From DASWTL01 sp966250385 (GTDB lineage Bacteria; Bacteroidota; Bacteroidia; Sphingobacteriales; Sphingobacteriaceae), in the NCBI GenBank assembly GCA_966250385.1, contig CBINHC010000003.1:248001-312000 (forward strand): a stretch of DNA of 64,000 nt, in the 5' to 3' direction. The notes under the pieces were generated by a model. It was not told where the DNA came from. It ran no database searches and saw nothing but the letters and a program-made list of their open reading frames with translations. The translations under genes and the position numbers were made by a program. Below are positions 16,418 through 25,177 of the stretch, piece by piece. Positions within the stretch are counted from its first letter, which is position 1; each line of letters begins with the position of its first letter.

Positions 16418-17413
16418 ATGATTACTACGCTTCTTTTAACTGTAATAGTTTTAGCGCTTGTTTTCGATTTCATCAACGGTTTTCATGACGCCGCGAATTC
16501 AATCGCGACGGTTGTATCGACACGGGTGCTGTCTCCCCTCACAGCGGTGATATGGGCGGCTTCCTTCAACTTCATCGCACTATTCATTTTTGAGCTGCGG
16601 GTCGCCGATACGGTGGCAAAGACGGTCGATGCCAGCGCGATCGACCTGACGGTCGTAACTGCCGGCCTTATCGCGGCGATTTCCTGGAACCTGCTTACCT
16701 GGTGGCTCGGAATTCCGTCCAGTTCCTCGCATACGCTGATCGGCGGGTTCGCCGGTGCGGCGGTGGCGCATGCCGGTTTTGACGTTGTCCGCTATTCCAA
16801 GGTCATGCCGACCGTTTACTTTATCGTTCTGGCGCCGGTCATTGGTATGATCATTTCCTATATTATTTCGGTGATATGCCTGCACCTTTCAAGAAGGTCG
16901 AATCCGGCGAAGATCGACAAGATCTTCAGACGTTTGCAGCTGTTGTCATCCGCCGCGTTCAGTTTAGGGCACGGCGGAAGCGATGCCCAAAAGGTGATGG
17001 GTATCATCGGAGCTGCCATGATCGCACAGAACGTGATTCCGGATATGGAAAGCCTCCCGTTATGGGTGCCGGTTGCATGTCATGCATCCATTGCCATGGG
17101 AACGCTTTTCGGAGGCTGGAAGATCGTAAAGACCATGGGACAAAAAGTTACGAAACTTACCCCGTTTGAAGGGTTTGCTGCGGAAACTGCGGGTGCGGTC
17201 TCCCTCTTCGGGACGGCACAGCTGGGTATCCCGGTGTCGACTACGCATACCATTACCGGATCCATTATGGGTGTCGGTATGATCAGAAGGGTGTCGGCGG
17301 TACGTTGGGGAGTGACCATCAACCTGATCTGGGCGTGGGTTCTTACCATCCCGGTGTCTGCACTGCTGGCCGCGCTGTTCTACTACCTGCTGGTTCCGAT
17401 CATGGGTGCCTGA
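16418..17413 (+). CDS. inorganic phosphate transporter, Pit family
   Basis: A polytopic membrane permease of 331 residues with about ten predicted helices and the duplicated Pit signatures: GFHDAANSIATVVSTRVLSP near residue 22, GIPSSSSHTLIGG near 100 and GIPVSTTHTITGS near 275. It imports phosphate, as a metal-phosphate or by cation symport. It is the last gene of the kinase-DUF47-pit group and is followed by a strong terminator at 17436-17468. Confidence 0.95.
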   Translation: MITTLLLTVIVLALVFDFINGFHDAANSIATVVSTRVLSPLTAVIWAASFNFIALFIFELRVADTVAKTVDASAIDLTVVTAGLIAAISWNLLTWWLGIPSSSSHTLIGGFAGAAVAHAGFDVVRYSKVMPTVYFIVLAPVIGMIISYIISVICLHLSRRSNPAKIDKIFRRLQLLSSAAFSLGHGGSDAQKVMGIIGAAMIAQNVIPDMESLPLWVPVACHASIAMGTLFGGWKIVKTMGQKVTKLTPFEGFAAETAGAVSLFGTAQLGIPVSTTHTITGSIMGVGMIRRVSAVRWGVTINLIWAWVLTIPVSALLAALFYYLLVPIMGA

Positions 17414-17435
17414 TAACCCCCACAAGATATTGGTG

Positions 17436-17468
17436 AAGATCCTGCTTTTCGGTCAGGATCTTTTTTTT
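17436..17468 (+). terminator. terminator of the phosphate operon
   Basis: A 9-bp stem (AAGATCCTG with CAGGATCTT) is followed by eight T. It lies 23 bp after the pit stop, inside an open frame that could only be coding if translation of the next gene began at 17406, which argues for the 17535 start. Confidence 0.92.
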
Positions 17469-17534
17469 GGTCAGGTCCGGGGGAAACATTTCCGGTCTTA
17501 CAGGGTTCAAAGTCATAACTACTGCCACCTGACT

Positions 17535-17774
17535 ATGGAACCAACATTCATAACCGGACAGGTTGTTTTCTACTTCAAGCCGGACACCAGTCAATATTAT
17601 CCCGCCGTAATCACCGCTGTTGTTCCGGGTGCGGAAGAGATCACCTATACGCTGGACGTTCAGGCCGGGACCGGCCATGCGCTCCGGTCGGAGGAAGCAA
17701 CCGCGACCCAGGACCGTATTCTGACGTTCATCGAATTCACAGAGGTTATCAGGCAGGAAAGTGCTGCCGGCTGA
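17535..17774 (+). CDS. small conserved-looking hypothetical protein
   Basis: A 79-residue protein beginning MEPTFITGQVVFYFKPDTSQ. I chose the ATG at 17535 because the longer frame from 17406 would read through a strong terminator. The sequence has short beta-strand-like segments and no signal peptide or membrane helix; it may be a small SH3-like or KOW-like barrel, but no family is recognised. It ends 3 bp from the convergent M1 peptidase. Confidence 0.55.
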   Translation: MEPTFITGQVVFYFKPDTSQYYPAVITAVVPGAEEITYTLDVQAGTGHALRSEEATATQDRILTFIEFTEVIRQESAAG

Positions 17775-17777
17775 CGG

Positions 17778-19628
17778 TTACTTCAGCACTTCGTCAAGAG
17801 AATTATAGGCAACGGAATGGTAATTAGGCCGGGCTTTCCTGTAAATCTTACGGGCACGTTCCTTTCCTCCGGGCATGGTCAGCATCGCCTCATATAACGG
17901 CATCAGGAATTTGCGGCGCCCAACGCGGGTCAGGAATGCTTCGATATAGGGATCAGCCTTCCGGTAGTTCTTACGGATAGCGAGCGTATACCATGCTGCC
18001 TGAATCTCGGCATTGCCGGATTCCGTGAAACGGAATGCTTTGTCGAGAGCCTCCATCTGGCCTGAACTCACCCCGGCCGGCAGTTTCCGGATCAGGTAAA
18101 GGAGTTCGCTGGTACTGTAATCGGGAGATTTCAGGGCGGCGGTGTCGCCGGTTTTCATCCATCCGTTCAGCAAGGTATCGATACGTTCAAACCGGGCCGA
18201 ACGAACCGGGGGAATGTTGGAGGAAAGTCCGGGCTCATAGACCCAGGCGTTTACATCGATCGAATCGCTGAGCGCCTTGTCCTCCCGGATCAGGTCTTCG
18301 TTCAGATCTTTCAGAAAATCCTCTGTGGTAACCGAACTGAATGCATGACGATCAAAATATTTCTTCAGGAAGGCGTCGAACCTTTCCCGGCCGGCCGTTT
18401 CTTCGATGGTCCTGAGAAACGAGTAGCCCTTTTCGTAGGCTATATCCGAAACGCCCTCGTCAGGATCTCGGCCCGTGAAATCCGTTTTCAACCGGGTGTC
18501 CGGGTTATCCGGACCATAGCTTTCGACTGCTTTCACCAGATCCTGGCGGCCGAGGAATTCCTGCATCCTGGCGTAATCGGCCCCGTACACTTTCTCCAGG
18601 ATCCGGCGCTCGAAGTAGTTGGTGAAACCTTCGTTCAGCCAGAAGTCATTCCATGTGCCGTTTGTGACCAGGTTGCCGCTCCAGCTGTGAGCCAGTTCGT
18701 GGGCGATGAGACTGACCAGCGACCGGTCGCCTGCCAGGACCGTCGGTGTGGCGAATGTAAGCATGGGATTCTCCATTCCGCCGAAAGGAAAGCTCGGCGG
18801 CAGAACCAGCACGTCATATCTTCCCCACTGATAGGGGCCGTATAATCCCTCGGCAGCTTCAATCATTTTCTCCATATCCGCAAACTCCCAGGCGGCCTGT
18901 TTGACGGTGACCGGTTCGGCATATACGCCGGTTCGGTCACCGACCCGTTGGAAAACCAGGTCTCCTGCGGCCAGCGCCATAAGGTACGACGGGATAGCTT
19001 TTGGTTGCCTGAACCGGTAGGTTCCCCCGGAATTCTTTTCAGTCGGGTTACCTGCGCTCATAACTGCCATAAGGTTCCCCGGAACGGTAACTGTAGCGGA
19101 ATAGGTGAACCGGATCGAGGGGCTGTCCTGGCATGGAATCCAGGTACGTGCCAGAATAGCCTGGGACTGAGTGAAAAGGAACGGATGCTTTTTACCGGCC
19201 GTCTGCTGCGGGTCCAGCCACTGGAGTGCTGCTGCATCCGGCGGGGTGGTATACCAGATGGTTACGTTACGGGTACCGGGCCTTATGCTCACCATCAGCG
19301 CCCGGCCGAGGTATTTTTTTTCCTTGCCGTAGCGGAAGGCCGCTTCCCGGCCGTCAGCGGTAACCCTTGAAATGGTGAGGCCCCGGGTATCAAAAATGAT
19401 CTCACGCGCGTCTTCGTCGCTCCGGATCTCCCAGGAGGCCTTGCCGCCGATCTGTTTCCTCCCGAAGTCCACCCGGAGTTCAAGATCCAGGTGCGTCACG
19501 CGCGCCTGTTCCGGTTTGGCAAATGAGTGCGGGTCTTGTATGGCTGCAGGCGGTTGTTTTGGATGATCGTTACCTCCCCGGCATGCAAGCAGGATCAGGA
19601 TCGGCAGAACGGCAAGAAGTTTTCTCAT
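17778..19628 (-). CDS. M1 family metallo-aminopeptidase lipoprotein (LTA4 hydrolase-like)
   Basis: A zinc aminopeptidase of 616 residues. It has GGMENP for substrate binding and the zinc site HELAH at His310-His314 with the second Glu 18 residues on in NEGFTNY. The C-terminal helical repeat region is like leukotriene A4 hydrolase and cold-active bacterial aminopeptidases. The N-terminus MRKLLAVLPILILLACRGG has a lipobox (LLAC), so the enzyme is probably membrane-anchored in the periplasm. It acts in peptide breakdown. It is transcribed toward the phosphate operon and starts 18 bp downstream of the anti-sigma gene. Confidence 0.93.
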   Translation of the reverse strand: MRKLLAVLPILILLACRGGNDHPKQPPAAIQDPHSFAKPEQARVTHLDLELRVDFGRKQIGGKASWEIRSDEDAREIIFDTRGLTISRVTADGREAAFRYGKEKKYLGRALMVSIRPGTRNVTIWYTTPPDAAALQWLDPQQTAGKKHPFLFTQSQAILARTWIPCQDSPSIRFTYSATVTVPGNLMAVMSAGNPTEKNSGGTYRFRQPKAIPSYLMALAAGDLVFQRVGDRTGVYAEPVTVKQAAWEFADMEKMIEAAEGLYGPYQWGRYDVLVLPPSFPFGGMENPMLTFATPTVLAGDRSLVSLIAHELAHSWSGNLVTNGTWNDFWLNEGFTNYFERRILEKVYGADYARMQEFLGRQDLVKAVESYGPDNPDTRLKTDFTGRDPDEGVSDIAYEKGYSFLRTIEETAGRERFDAFLKKYFDRHAFSSVTTEDFLKDLNEDLIREDKALSDSIDVNAWVYEPGLSSNIPPVRSARFERIDTLLNGWMKTGDTAALKSPDYSTSELLYLIRKLPAGVSSGQMEALDKAFRFTESGNAEIQAAWYTLAIRKNYRKADPYIEAFLTRVGRRKFLMPLYEAMLTMPGGKERARKIYRKARPNYHSVAYNSLDEVLK

Positions 19629-19646
19629 CGGGACGGATTGGCAGGA

Positions 19647-20279
19647 TTATCGGTCAAAAAAGACGGTTACGCGGACGGTTCCGGGTTCCTTACCGGATAA
19701 CTGCCATGCGGGTCCGTTTCGAACCAGCCGGATCGCCTCTGCATTCCTTTCCGGCGACAGCCCGCTCACCACGGTTACGTGCTCCGGCCGGCGGTTACGG
19801 ACAGTCAGTTCCAGGACCACCTTTCCGGCTTTTCCCGGAACTCCGGTATTGATGTTGTTCCGGATGTACCGGTCATAGGCCTCCCATCCGCTTACTGGCG
19901 ACACGGCGCTTCCGGAAATTCGGACAGCCCCGGTTTCCGGAACGGAATCCTGCGGGGCTTCCGGAGAATCGTCAAAGGCGATCATCCAGAACAGAATACT
20001 CGAAAGGATCAGGATCAGGCCGGCAGCGGCCGCAATGCTCATCCGGTTGGCGGAAAGCCGGACCGCTGTTTTTTCAACGCGGTTTTTGGCGACCCGTGCC
20101 TGCAGCTGCTGCTGCAGCAGGCTCATATGGGCATGGGACGTCTTTACGGCATGGTACCCTTCCATGGCTTCCGCCAGGAATTCATCCTCAAGCGCTTCCT
20201 TCTCCAGCGCATGCATTTCCCGGGGATCAAGCATCCCGGTCAGGTACTGCTGAATGGTAAATTGTAAATTATTTCTCAC
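19647..20279 (-). CDS. anti-sigma factor with C-terminal TonB-like domain
   Basis: A 210-residue single-pass membrane protein. The cytoplasmic N-terminus (about 1-75) has the short motif QYLTGMLDPREMHALEKEAL typical of Bacteroidota anti-sigma regions. A transmembrane helix follows (about 82-102). The outside part ends in an energy-transducer-like domain (GKAGKVVLELTVRNRRPEHV; SPERNAEAIRLVRNGPAW). The GTG start at 20279 lies 8 bp inside the 3' end of the sigma gene, a coupling expected of a sigma/anti-sigma pair. The TonB-like domain outside the membrane suggests sensing of an envelope signal; this is inference. Confidence 0.8.
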   Translation of the reverse strand: MRNNLQFTIQQYLTGMLDPREMHALEKEALEDEFLAEAMEGYHAVKTSHAHMSLLQQQLQARVAKNRVEKTAVRLSANRMSIAAAAGLILILSSILFWMIAFDDSPEAPQDSVPETGAVRISGSAVSPVSGWEAYDRYIRNNINTGVPGKAGKVVLELTVRNRRPEHVTVVSGLSPERNAEAIRLVRNGPAWQLSGKEPGTVRVTVFFDR

Positions 20280-20841
20280 TGTTCTTCTCTATGCAGATTT
20301 TTAAATTCCGTTTGCCGTTCTGTATGTAGCTCTTCACCTTACTGATCTCAAAACGGGTCGACTCCGCTATTTCCCTGTATGACTTTTGCTGCAAATAGAA
20401 TTGCTCAATGCAGATCCGTTGTTCTTCAGGCAGCGTTTCTAGACATTGTTCCATCAGGGATAACTGAGTTTCACGCAATTCCTCCATATTAAGATGCACA
20501 AAGTCCCCGCTTTCCATAACCGCTTCGTCCAGACTCGTGAATTCCTGTTTTCCCGAGGCCCGAAGATCCATCAGGCAGTAGTTTCGCGTCATGGTGTACA
20601 GCCAGCTTTTGAAGTTGTCGACCTGGTGAATCCGAAGCTTGGTGATCAGCTGTTCGAATATCTGCATCACGGCATCTTTGCTCTTTTCCTCATCCCTGAA
20701 GTATTTAAGGCACAGACCATAGACCAATGGCATGTACCGCTCGTACAGGGCGCCCAGCTTTTCGAGATCGCCTGTCTGACGGTAGTCGGTGAGCAGCTCC
20801 CGGTCGGAGGCCGTAGTATGTCGGGTTTTGAAGTAGCTCAA
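20269..20841 (-). CDS. ECF-type RNA polymerase sigma factor
   Basis: A 190-residue sigma-70 family protein with region 2 (LYERYMPLVYGLCLKYFRDE; FKSWLYTMTRNYCLMDLRAS) and region 4 (LPEEQRICIEQFYLQQKSYR; EIAESTRFEISKVKSYIQNG). It starts with TTG at 20841; the frame is closed just upstream. The downstream gene encodes its probable anti-sigma factor. The genes it controls cannot be read here; the downstream M1 peptidase may be part of the same transcript. Confidence 0.92.
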   Translation of the reverse strand: MSYFKTRHTTASDRELLTDYRQTGDLEKLGALYERYMPLVYGLCLKYFRDEEKSKDAVMQIFEQLITKLRIHQVDNFKSWLYTMTRNYCLMDLRASGKQEFTSLDEAVMESGDFVHLNMEELRETQLSLMEQCLETLPEEQRICIEQFYLQQKSYREIAESTRFEISKVKSYIQNGKRNLKICIEKNSEK

Positions 20842-20956
20842 TGTAAATTGTTATACAGCAAGTTAATTATTCCGCCGGCTAAAGCAAAGTCCCCGGAGCT
20901 TTCTCCTACAAACTTTAGTTCCTGCCGTTTTGTTAGAGATAGATACTAAAACACCT

Positions 20957-21688
20957 ATGAGATTCATCAAGATCACTGCCTTTATCACCTTCCTGCTGAT
21001 CTTTTCCAGTTGCGAAACCCTCAACCAGGCCGGTCAGATCCTGACGCAGGGCGGTAACCCGACCCAGTCCGAAATAGCAATGGGGCTCAAGCAGGCGCTG
21101 GAATTCGGAACTGCATACAGTGCGGACCGCCTGTCTGCCCGTGACGGGTACCTTGGAAACGTGGCGGTCAAGATCCTCTTCCCGGAAGAGGCGCAGAAAG
21201 CGGAGCGAACGCTGAGGTCCCTCGGCCTGAATAAACTGGCGGATGATGTGATCCTCTCCATCAACCGGGCCGCCGAGAACGCGGCAGCAGAGGCCAAACC
21301 GATCTTTGTTTCCGCGATCCGGGAAATGAGTTTTTCGGATGCAGCCGGGATCCTGCTTTCGGGCCGGGAAGACGCCGCGACGCAGTATTTCAAGCGGGTC
21401 ACAAGCGCGCAGCTGACTGCAAAGTTCCGGCCGGTGATCGAAACCAGCCTGAGCCGGGTAGGGGCGACCCGGTACTGGAGCGATGCCATCAGCCGGTATA
21501 ACCAGATCCCTTTGGTTGCCGACATCAATCCGGACCTTTCCGGCTACGTCACACAGAAGGCGATCGACGGGCTGTTCATTGAGATCGCCCGCGAGGAGCT
21601 GAAGATACGAACGAACCTGGCGGCCCGGAATACGGCTTTATTGCAGCGTGTGTTCGGCTACGCTGACCGAAGCCGAACCGGCGGCTGA
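20957..21688 (+). CDS. DUF4197 lipoprotein
   Basis: A protein of about 243 residues of the DUF4197 family. The N-terminus MRFIKITAFITFLLIFSSC carries a lipobox with Cys19, so it is probably a periplasm-facing lipoprotein. The body is helical (LKQALEFGTAYSADRLSARD; YWSDAISRYNQIP). The start is the ATG at 20957; the open frame from a TTG at 20930 would hide the signal peptide. It is divergent from the ECF sigma gene across 115 bp. The function of the family is not established. Confidence 0.85.
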   Translation: MRFIKITAFITFLLIFSSCETLNQAGQILTQGGNPTQSEIAMGLKQALEFGTAYSADRLSARDGYLGNVAVKILFPEEAQKAERTLRSLGLNKLADDVILSINRAAENAAAEAKPIFVSAIREMSFSDAAGILLSGREDAATQYFKRVTSAQLTAKFRPVIETSLSRVGATRYWSDAISRYNQIPLVADINPDLSGYVTQKAIDGLFIEIAREELKIRTNLAARNTALLQRVFGYADRSRTGG

Positions 21689-21761
21689 TCCGTCAACTTC
21701 CAATTGTCACAAACTTTAATGGAAACAGGGCTGTTTAATAGACATACCAATCTAGAATATT

Positions 21762-22217
21762 ATGGAAATGAGGAATGATAGTTTGATCGATAATCTGAAC
21801 CATTTGGTTTCAATCTGCAATGATGGCCGTTACGGTTATGAAACAGCCGCCGAAGATGCCGGTTCAGGGGAACTGAAATCGATGTTTATGGATTACAGCG
21901 CCCAGCGCGCCCAGTTCGCTTCGGAACTTAATCAGTGCGTCCGTAACCTCGGCGGAGAGGCCGACAGTTCAGGCGGTCCGCTCGGAGCGCTGCACCGTGC
22001 CTGGATCGACGTGAAGACCGCCCTTTCCTCAAAGGATGACAAAGCGGTCCTGGGTGCCTGCCTTACCGGCGAGAAGGCGGCGATCAACGCGTATGACGAT
22101 GTCCTGAACGATTCGAACTGTCCGAATGATATCCGGGATATCCTGATCCGCCAGCGTTCGGGGATCCAGGAGGCGCTTACCCGCGTCAAATCCCTTCACC
22201 ATACGGTAGGGATGTAG
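21762..22217 (+). CDS. DUF2383 ferritin-like four-helix protein (PA2169 family)
   Basis: A 151-residue protein of four predicted helices, matching the DUF2383/PA2169 group of ferritin-like stress proteins. Conserved acidic and histidine positions in NLNHLVSICNDGRYGYETAA and ACLTGEKAAINAYDDVL could bind a metal, but metal binding has not been generally shown for the family. It begins 73 bp after DUF4197 and ends before a very strong terminator at 22231-22274. It probably acts in the cytoplasm under stress; this is inference. Confidence 0.85.
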   Translation: MEMRNDSLIDNLNHLVSICNDGRYGYETAAEDAGSGELKSMFMDYSAQRAQFASELNQCVRNLGGEADSSGGPLGALHRAWIDVKTALSSKDDKAVLGACLTGEKAAINAYDDVLNDSNCPNDIRDILIRQRSGIQEALTRVKSLHHTVGM

Positions 22218-22230
22218 GCACGAAACGTAT

Positions 22231-22274
22231 ATAAACGAATAAAGCGGGTCATTCGGCCCGCTTTATTCGTTTAT
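22231..22274. terminator. bidirectional terminator
   Basis: An 18-bp perfect stem (ATAAACGAATAAAGCGGG and its complement) with an 8-base loop lies between the convergent DUF2383 and E2 genes; AT-rich flanks serve both strands. Confidence 0.9.
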
Positions 22275-22288
22275 TAGCTGTCGTCATA

Positions 22289-23908
22289 TTATACCAGAAG
22301 CCGTACCGGCTCCTCAAGCAGTGACTTGAACGTCTGAAGGAATGCCGCACCTGAAGCGCCGTCAACCGTCCGGTGATCGCAACTTAGGGTAACTTTCATG
22401 ATATTTCCGGGAACGACCGCGCCATTCTTTACAACCGGGACCGCCTGAATACCGCCAACGGCAAGAATACAGGAATCCGGGGTATTGATTATCGCAGTGA
22501 ACTCGTCGATTCCGAACATGCCCAGGTTGGAGATAGTAAAGGTGGAACCTTCCCAATCCGATGGCTGCAGCTTTTTGGATTTCGCCTTCTGGGCGAAGTC
22601 CTTCACTTCAGCAGAGATATGGGAAAGGGTCTTGCCATCGGCAAACCGGATGACCGGAACGAGAAGTCCCTCATCCACCGCTACGGCAACACCGATATTT
22701 ACGTGTTCGTTGAAACGGATCTTATCTCCCTGCCAGGATGAGTTCACGACAGGGTGCTGTTTCAATGCAACGGCCACCGCCTTGATCACCATATCATTGA
22801 AGGATATTTTAACAGGGGCAAATTCATTGATCTTCTTGCGTGCAGCCATGGCGCTGTCCATATCGATAGACATGGTCAGGTAGAAGTGCGGCGCGGTGAA
22901 CTTGCTTTCCGCCAACCGTTTCGCAATGGTCTTGCGCATTTGCGTAACGGGTTTCTCGGTATATTTCTCTTCGCCGATGAATTGCGGGATGACCGGGGCC
23001 TGTGCTGCGGCAGTTGCCGGAGCTCCGGCAGCCGGCCGGGCTGCTGGCGTGAAGTCTTCTACGTCCTTCTTAACGATCCGCCCGCCCTCAGCACTGCCTT
23101 TCACCTGCGAAAGATCAATTCCTTTTTCTTTGGCGATTCTTTTTGCCAGGGGAGAGGCCTTAATCCGTGCATCGCTGCCGGCCTGCGGTGCAGGCGCTTC
23201 AGCGGCTTTGGCATCCGGTTGCGGTGTTTGTTCTGCCGGTGTTTGTTCGGTTTTCTTCGCCGGACCTTTGCTGCCTTTCAGGAGCGCCTGTACATCGGTT
23301 CCTTCTTTGCCGACGATGGCAATGATATCATTGACCTTGGCAGCCTGGCCCTTCTCGACACCTATATAGAGCAGGGTGCCCTCCGCATATGCAGTCACTT
23401 CCATGGTCGCCTTATCGGTTTCCACGTCAGCAAGCGTATCATCACTCTTGACCTTGTCTCCGACCTTTTTGTGCCATTCTGCGATCACGCCTTCCGTCAT
23501 GGTATCGCTGAGCAACGGCATGCGGATGACAGTAGCACCGACCGATTCCGGGTCGATACCGCCTTCTTCCTCAGCAACTGAGGCTTCGGCCGGAGCCGGC
23601 GTTTCGCCTTCCGGCGCGGCTTGTGCGGCCGGAGCGCCGGAAGCTTCCAGCGCCGCCTTGTAATCCTCGCCCTCATTACCCAGTACGGCGATCACGGAAT
23701 CCACAGGAACCGCCTGCCCTTCCTGAGCGCCGATATATAGGATGGTTCCTTCCTGGAAGGATTCGAAATCCATCGTAGCCTTATCAGTTTCAACCTCAGC
23801 GATCAGGTCGCCGGAACCTACTTTATCACCAACTTTTTTATGCCATTTAGCGATAACACCTTCAGTCATGGTATCGCTCATCTTTGGCATTCGTACTACT
23901 TCAGCCAT
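22289..23908 (-). CDS. pdhC: pyruvate dehydrogenase E2, dihydrolipoamide acetyltransferase
   Basis: The 539-residue acyltransferase core of the pyruvate dehydrogenase complex. Two lipoyl domains are visible with lipoylated lysines in ETDKATMDFE (about residue 44) and ETDKATMEVT (about 168), joined by Ala/Pro-rich linkers. A peripheral subunit-binding domain follows (ASPLAKRIAKEKGIDLSQV), then the catalytic domain ending in SCDHRTVDGA. It starts 37 bp downstream of the E1-alpha gene. Some relatives act on other 2-oxo acids; the E1-alpha partner points to pyruvate. Confidence 0.93.
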   Translation of the reverse strand: MAEVVRMPKMSDTMTEGVIAKWHKKVGDKVGSGDLIAEVETDKATMDFESFQEGTILYIGAQEGQAVPVDSVIAVLGNEGEDYKAALEASGAPAAQAAPEGETPAPAEASVAEEEGGIDPESVGATVIRMPLLSDTMTEGVIAEWHKKVGDKVKSDDTLADVETDKATMEVTAYAEGTLLYIGVEKGQAAKVNDIIAIVGKEGTDVQALLKGSKGPAKKTEQTPAEQTPQPDAKAAEAPAPQAGSDARIKASPLAKRIAKEKGIDLSQVKGSAEGGRIVKKDVEDFTPAARPAAGAPATAAAQAPVIPQFIGEEKYTEKPVTQMRKTIAKRLAESKFTAPHFYLTMSIDMDSAMAARKKINEFAPVKISFNDMVIKAVAVALKQHPVVNSSWQGDKIRFNEHVNIGVAVAVDEGLLVPVIRFADGKTLSHISAEVKDFAQKAKSKKLQPSDWEGSTFTISNLGMFGIDEFTAIINTPDSCILAVGGIQAVPVVKNGAVVPGNIMKVTLSCDHRTVDGASGAAFLQTFKSLLEEPVRLLV

Positions 23909-23945
23909 ATTCTCTTCTGCTATTAGCTTTTAGGGTCTCTTATTA

Positions 23946-24941
23946 TTAACTGCGGATAAAAGGGTAATCCTGCTGCACATATACGTCGTCATACACTTCA
24001 GACGGTTCCGGCCATGGAGACTCTTCGGCAAAACGAACCGCTTCGTCCACGATTTCCTTGATCTTTTTATCCATCCCGTCAAACCAGGCCTGGTCAGCAT
24101 ATTTCTTGTCCTCGATCGATTTCCGTACGATCTCGATCGGATCCTTCGCCTTGTACTCTTCTACTTCCTCCTTGGTGCGGTATTTCGCAGGGTCAGACAT
24201 GGAGTGACCCTTGTAGCGGTAGGTACGCATCTCAAGGAAGGTAGGTCCTTCTCCCCGGCGCGCACGTGATACGGCTTCGTCCATAGCATTGTGGACGGCA
24301 ACGGGATCCATACCGTCTACCGGGGCGCACGGCATATCGAATCCGAGACCGATCTTGTATATATCCAGCATATTGGTTGTACGTTCAACCGATGTTCCCA
24401 TTGCGTAACCGTTGTTCTCGCAGACGAAGATGACCGGCAGTTTCCACAGCATGGCCATGTTGAACGCCTCATTCAGCGCACCCTGACGTACCGCTCCGTC
24501 GCCCATATAGCATACGCACACATTGTCAGTGCCATTATATTGTTCTGCGAACGCGATACCGGCTCCCAGAGGAATCTGACCGCCGACGATACCGTGACCG
24601 CCGAAAAATCTGTGTTCCTTGCTGAACATGTGCATGGATCCGCCTTTTCCTTTGCAGCAGCCTGTCGCCTTTCCATACATTTCAGCCATGATCTCATTGG
24701 CAGACATTCCTTTAGCAAGGGCATGAGCATGGTCCCGGTAGGCGGTGATCATTGCATCTTCAGGTCTTAGCACGGACATGGCACCCGCCACAACCGCTTC
24801 CTGTCCGATATACAGGTGACAAAATCCCCGGATTTTCTGCTGACCGTAAAGCTGACCTGTTTTTTCCTCGAATCTCCGCATCAGAAGCATCGATTCATAC
24901 CATTGCAGATAGGTTTCTTTGGTGATTTCTACTGAACTCAT
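23946..24941 (-). CDS. pdhA: pyruvate dehydrogenase E1 component, alpha subunit
   Basis: The 331-residue alpha subunit of the thiamine-diphosphate dehydrogenase that decarboxylates pyruvate and loads the lipoyl group of E2. The ThDP motif runs from GDGAVRQGALNEAFNMA to VFVCENNGY. Other family blocks are RGFCHLYIGQEAV, GKGGSMHMFS and the phosphorylation-loop-like YRYKGHSMSDPAKYR. The beta subunit gene is not in the window, so it must be encoded elsewhere; an alpha-E2 pair split from beta is known in Bacteroidota. Confidence 0.93.
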   Translation of the reverse strand: MSSVEITKETYLQWYESMLLMRRFEEKTGQLYGQQKIRGFCHLYIGQEAVVAGAMSVLRPEDAMITAYRDHAHALAKGMSANEIMAEMYGKATGCCKGKGGSMHMFSKEHRFFGGHGIVGGQIPLGAGIAFAEQYNGTDNVCVCYMGDGAVRQGALNEAFNMAMLWKLPVIFVCENNGYAMGTSVERTTNMLDIYKIGLGFDMPCAPVDGMDPVAVHNAMDEAVSRARRGEGPTFLEMRTYRYKGHSMSDPAKYRTKEEVEEYKAKDPIEIVRKSIEDKKYADQAWFDGMDKKIKEIVDEAVRFAEESPWPEPSEVYDDVYVQQDYPFIRS

Positions 24942-24986
24942 TCCTTAATAAGTGTTAAAAGTCTGCCTGTCTAAGGACAGGGACGG

Positions 24987-24994
24987 CAAATCTA
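24987..24994 (-). promoter_or_regulatory. possible -7 element and leader hairpin of pdhA
   Basis: On the minus strand TAGATTTG matches TAnnTTTG. No TTG -33 is found at the right distance. A small hairpin, CCTGTC-TAAG-GACAGG at 24966-24981, lies between this element and the pdhA start and could be an operator or leader structure. Confidence 0.4.
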
Positions 24995-25075
24995 ACCATA
25001 TCCTGATAAAAAAAAGAATACGGGACTATTGTTTGTTCTCAGGGCGGATTATGGGTGCTGGTCAGCGAGTTTGAG

Positions 25076-25106
25076 TTGTGTGAATAAAAAATATGATTTA
25101 TGTTTG
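25076..25106 (+). promoter_or_regulatory. Bacteroidota-type promoter of the NlpC/P60 gene
   Basis: TTG at 25076-25078, 20 bp, then TATGTTTG at 25099-25106, matching TTG/TAnnTTTG. It would give a leader of about 65 bases before the ATG at 25178. Confidence 0.6.
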
Positions 25107-25177
25107 TAATATCTTGAAACATTTTCCGGAATAAGGCGTATAGTCTTGTTGATGTAAAATTTTTAATAGAGTTTAGA

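Noticed and set aside
17406..17534. Extended N-terminus for the small protein at 17535
   Set aside because: It would place a strong stem with eight T inside the coding region and overlap the pit gene.
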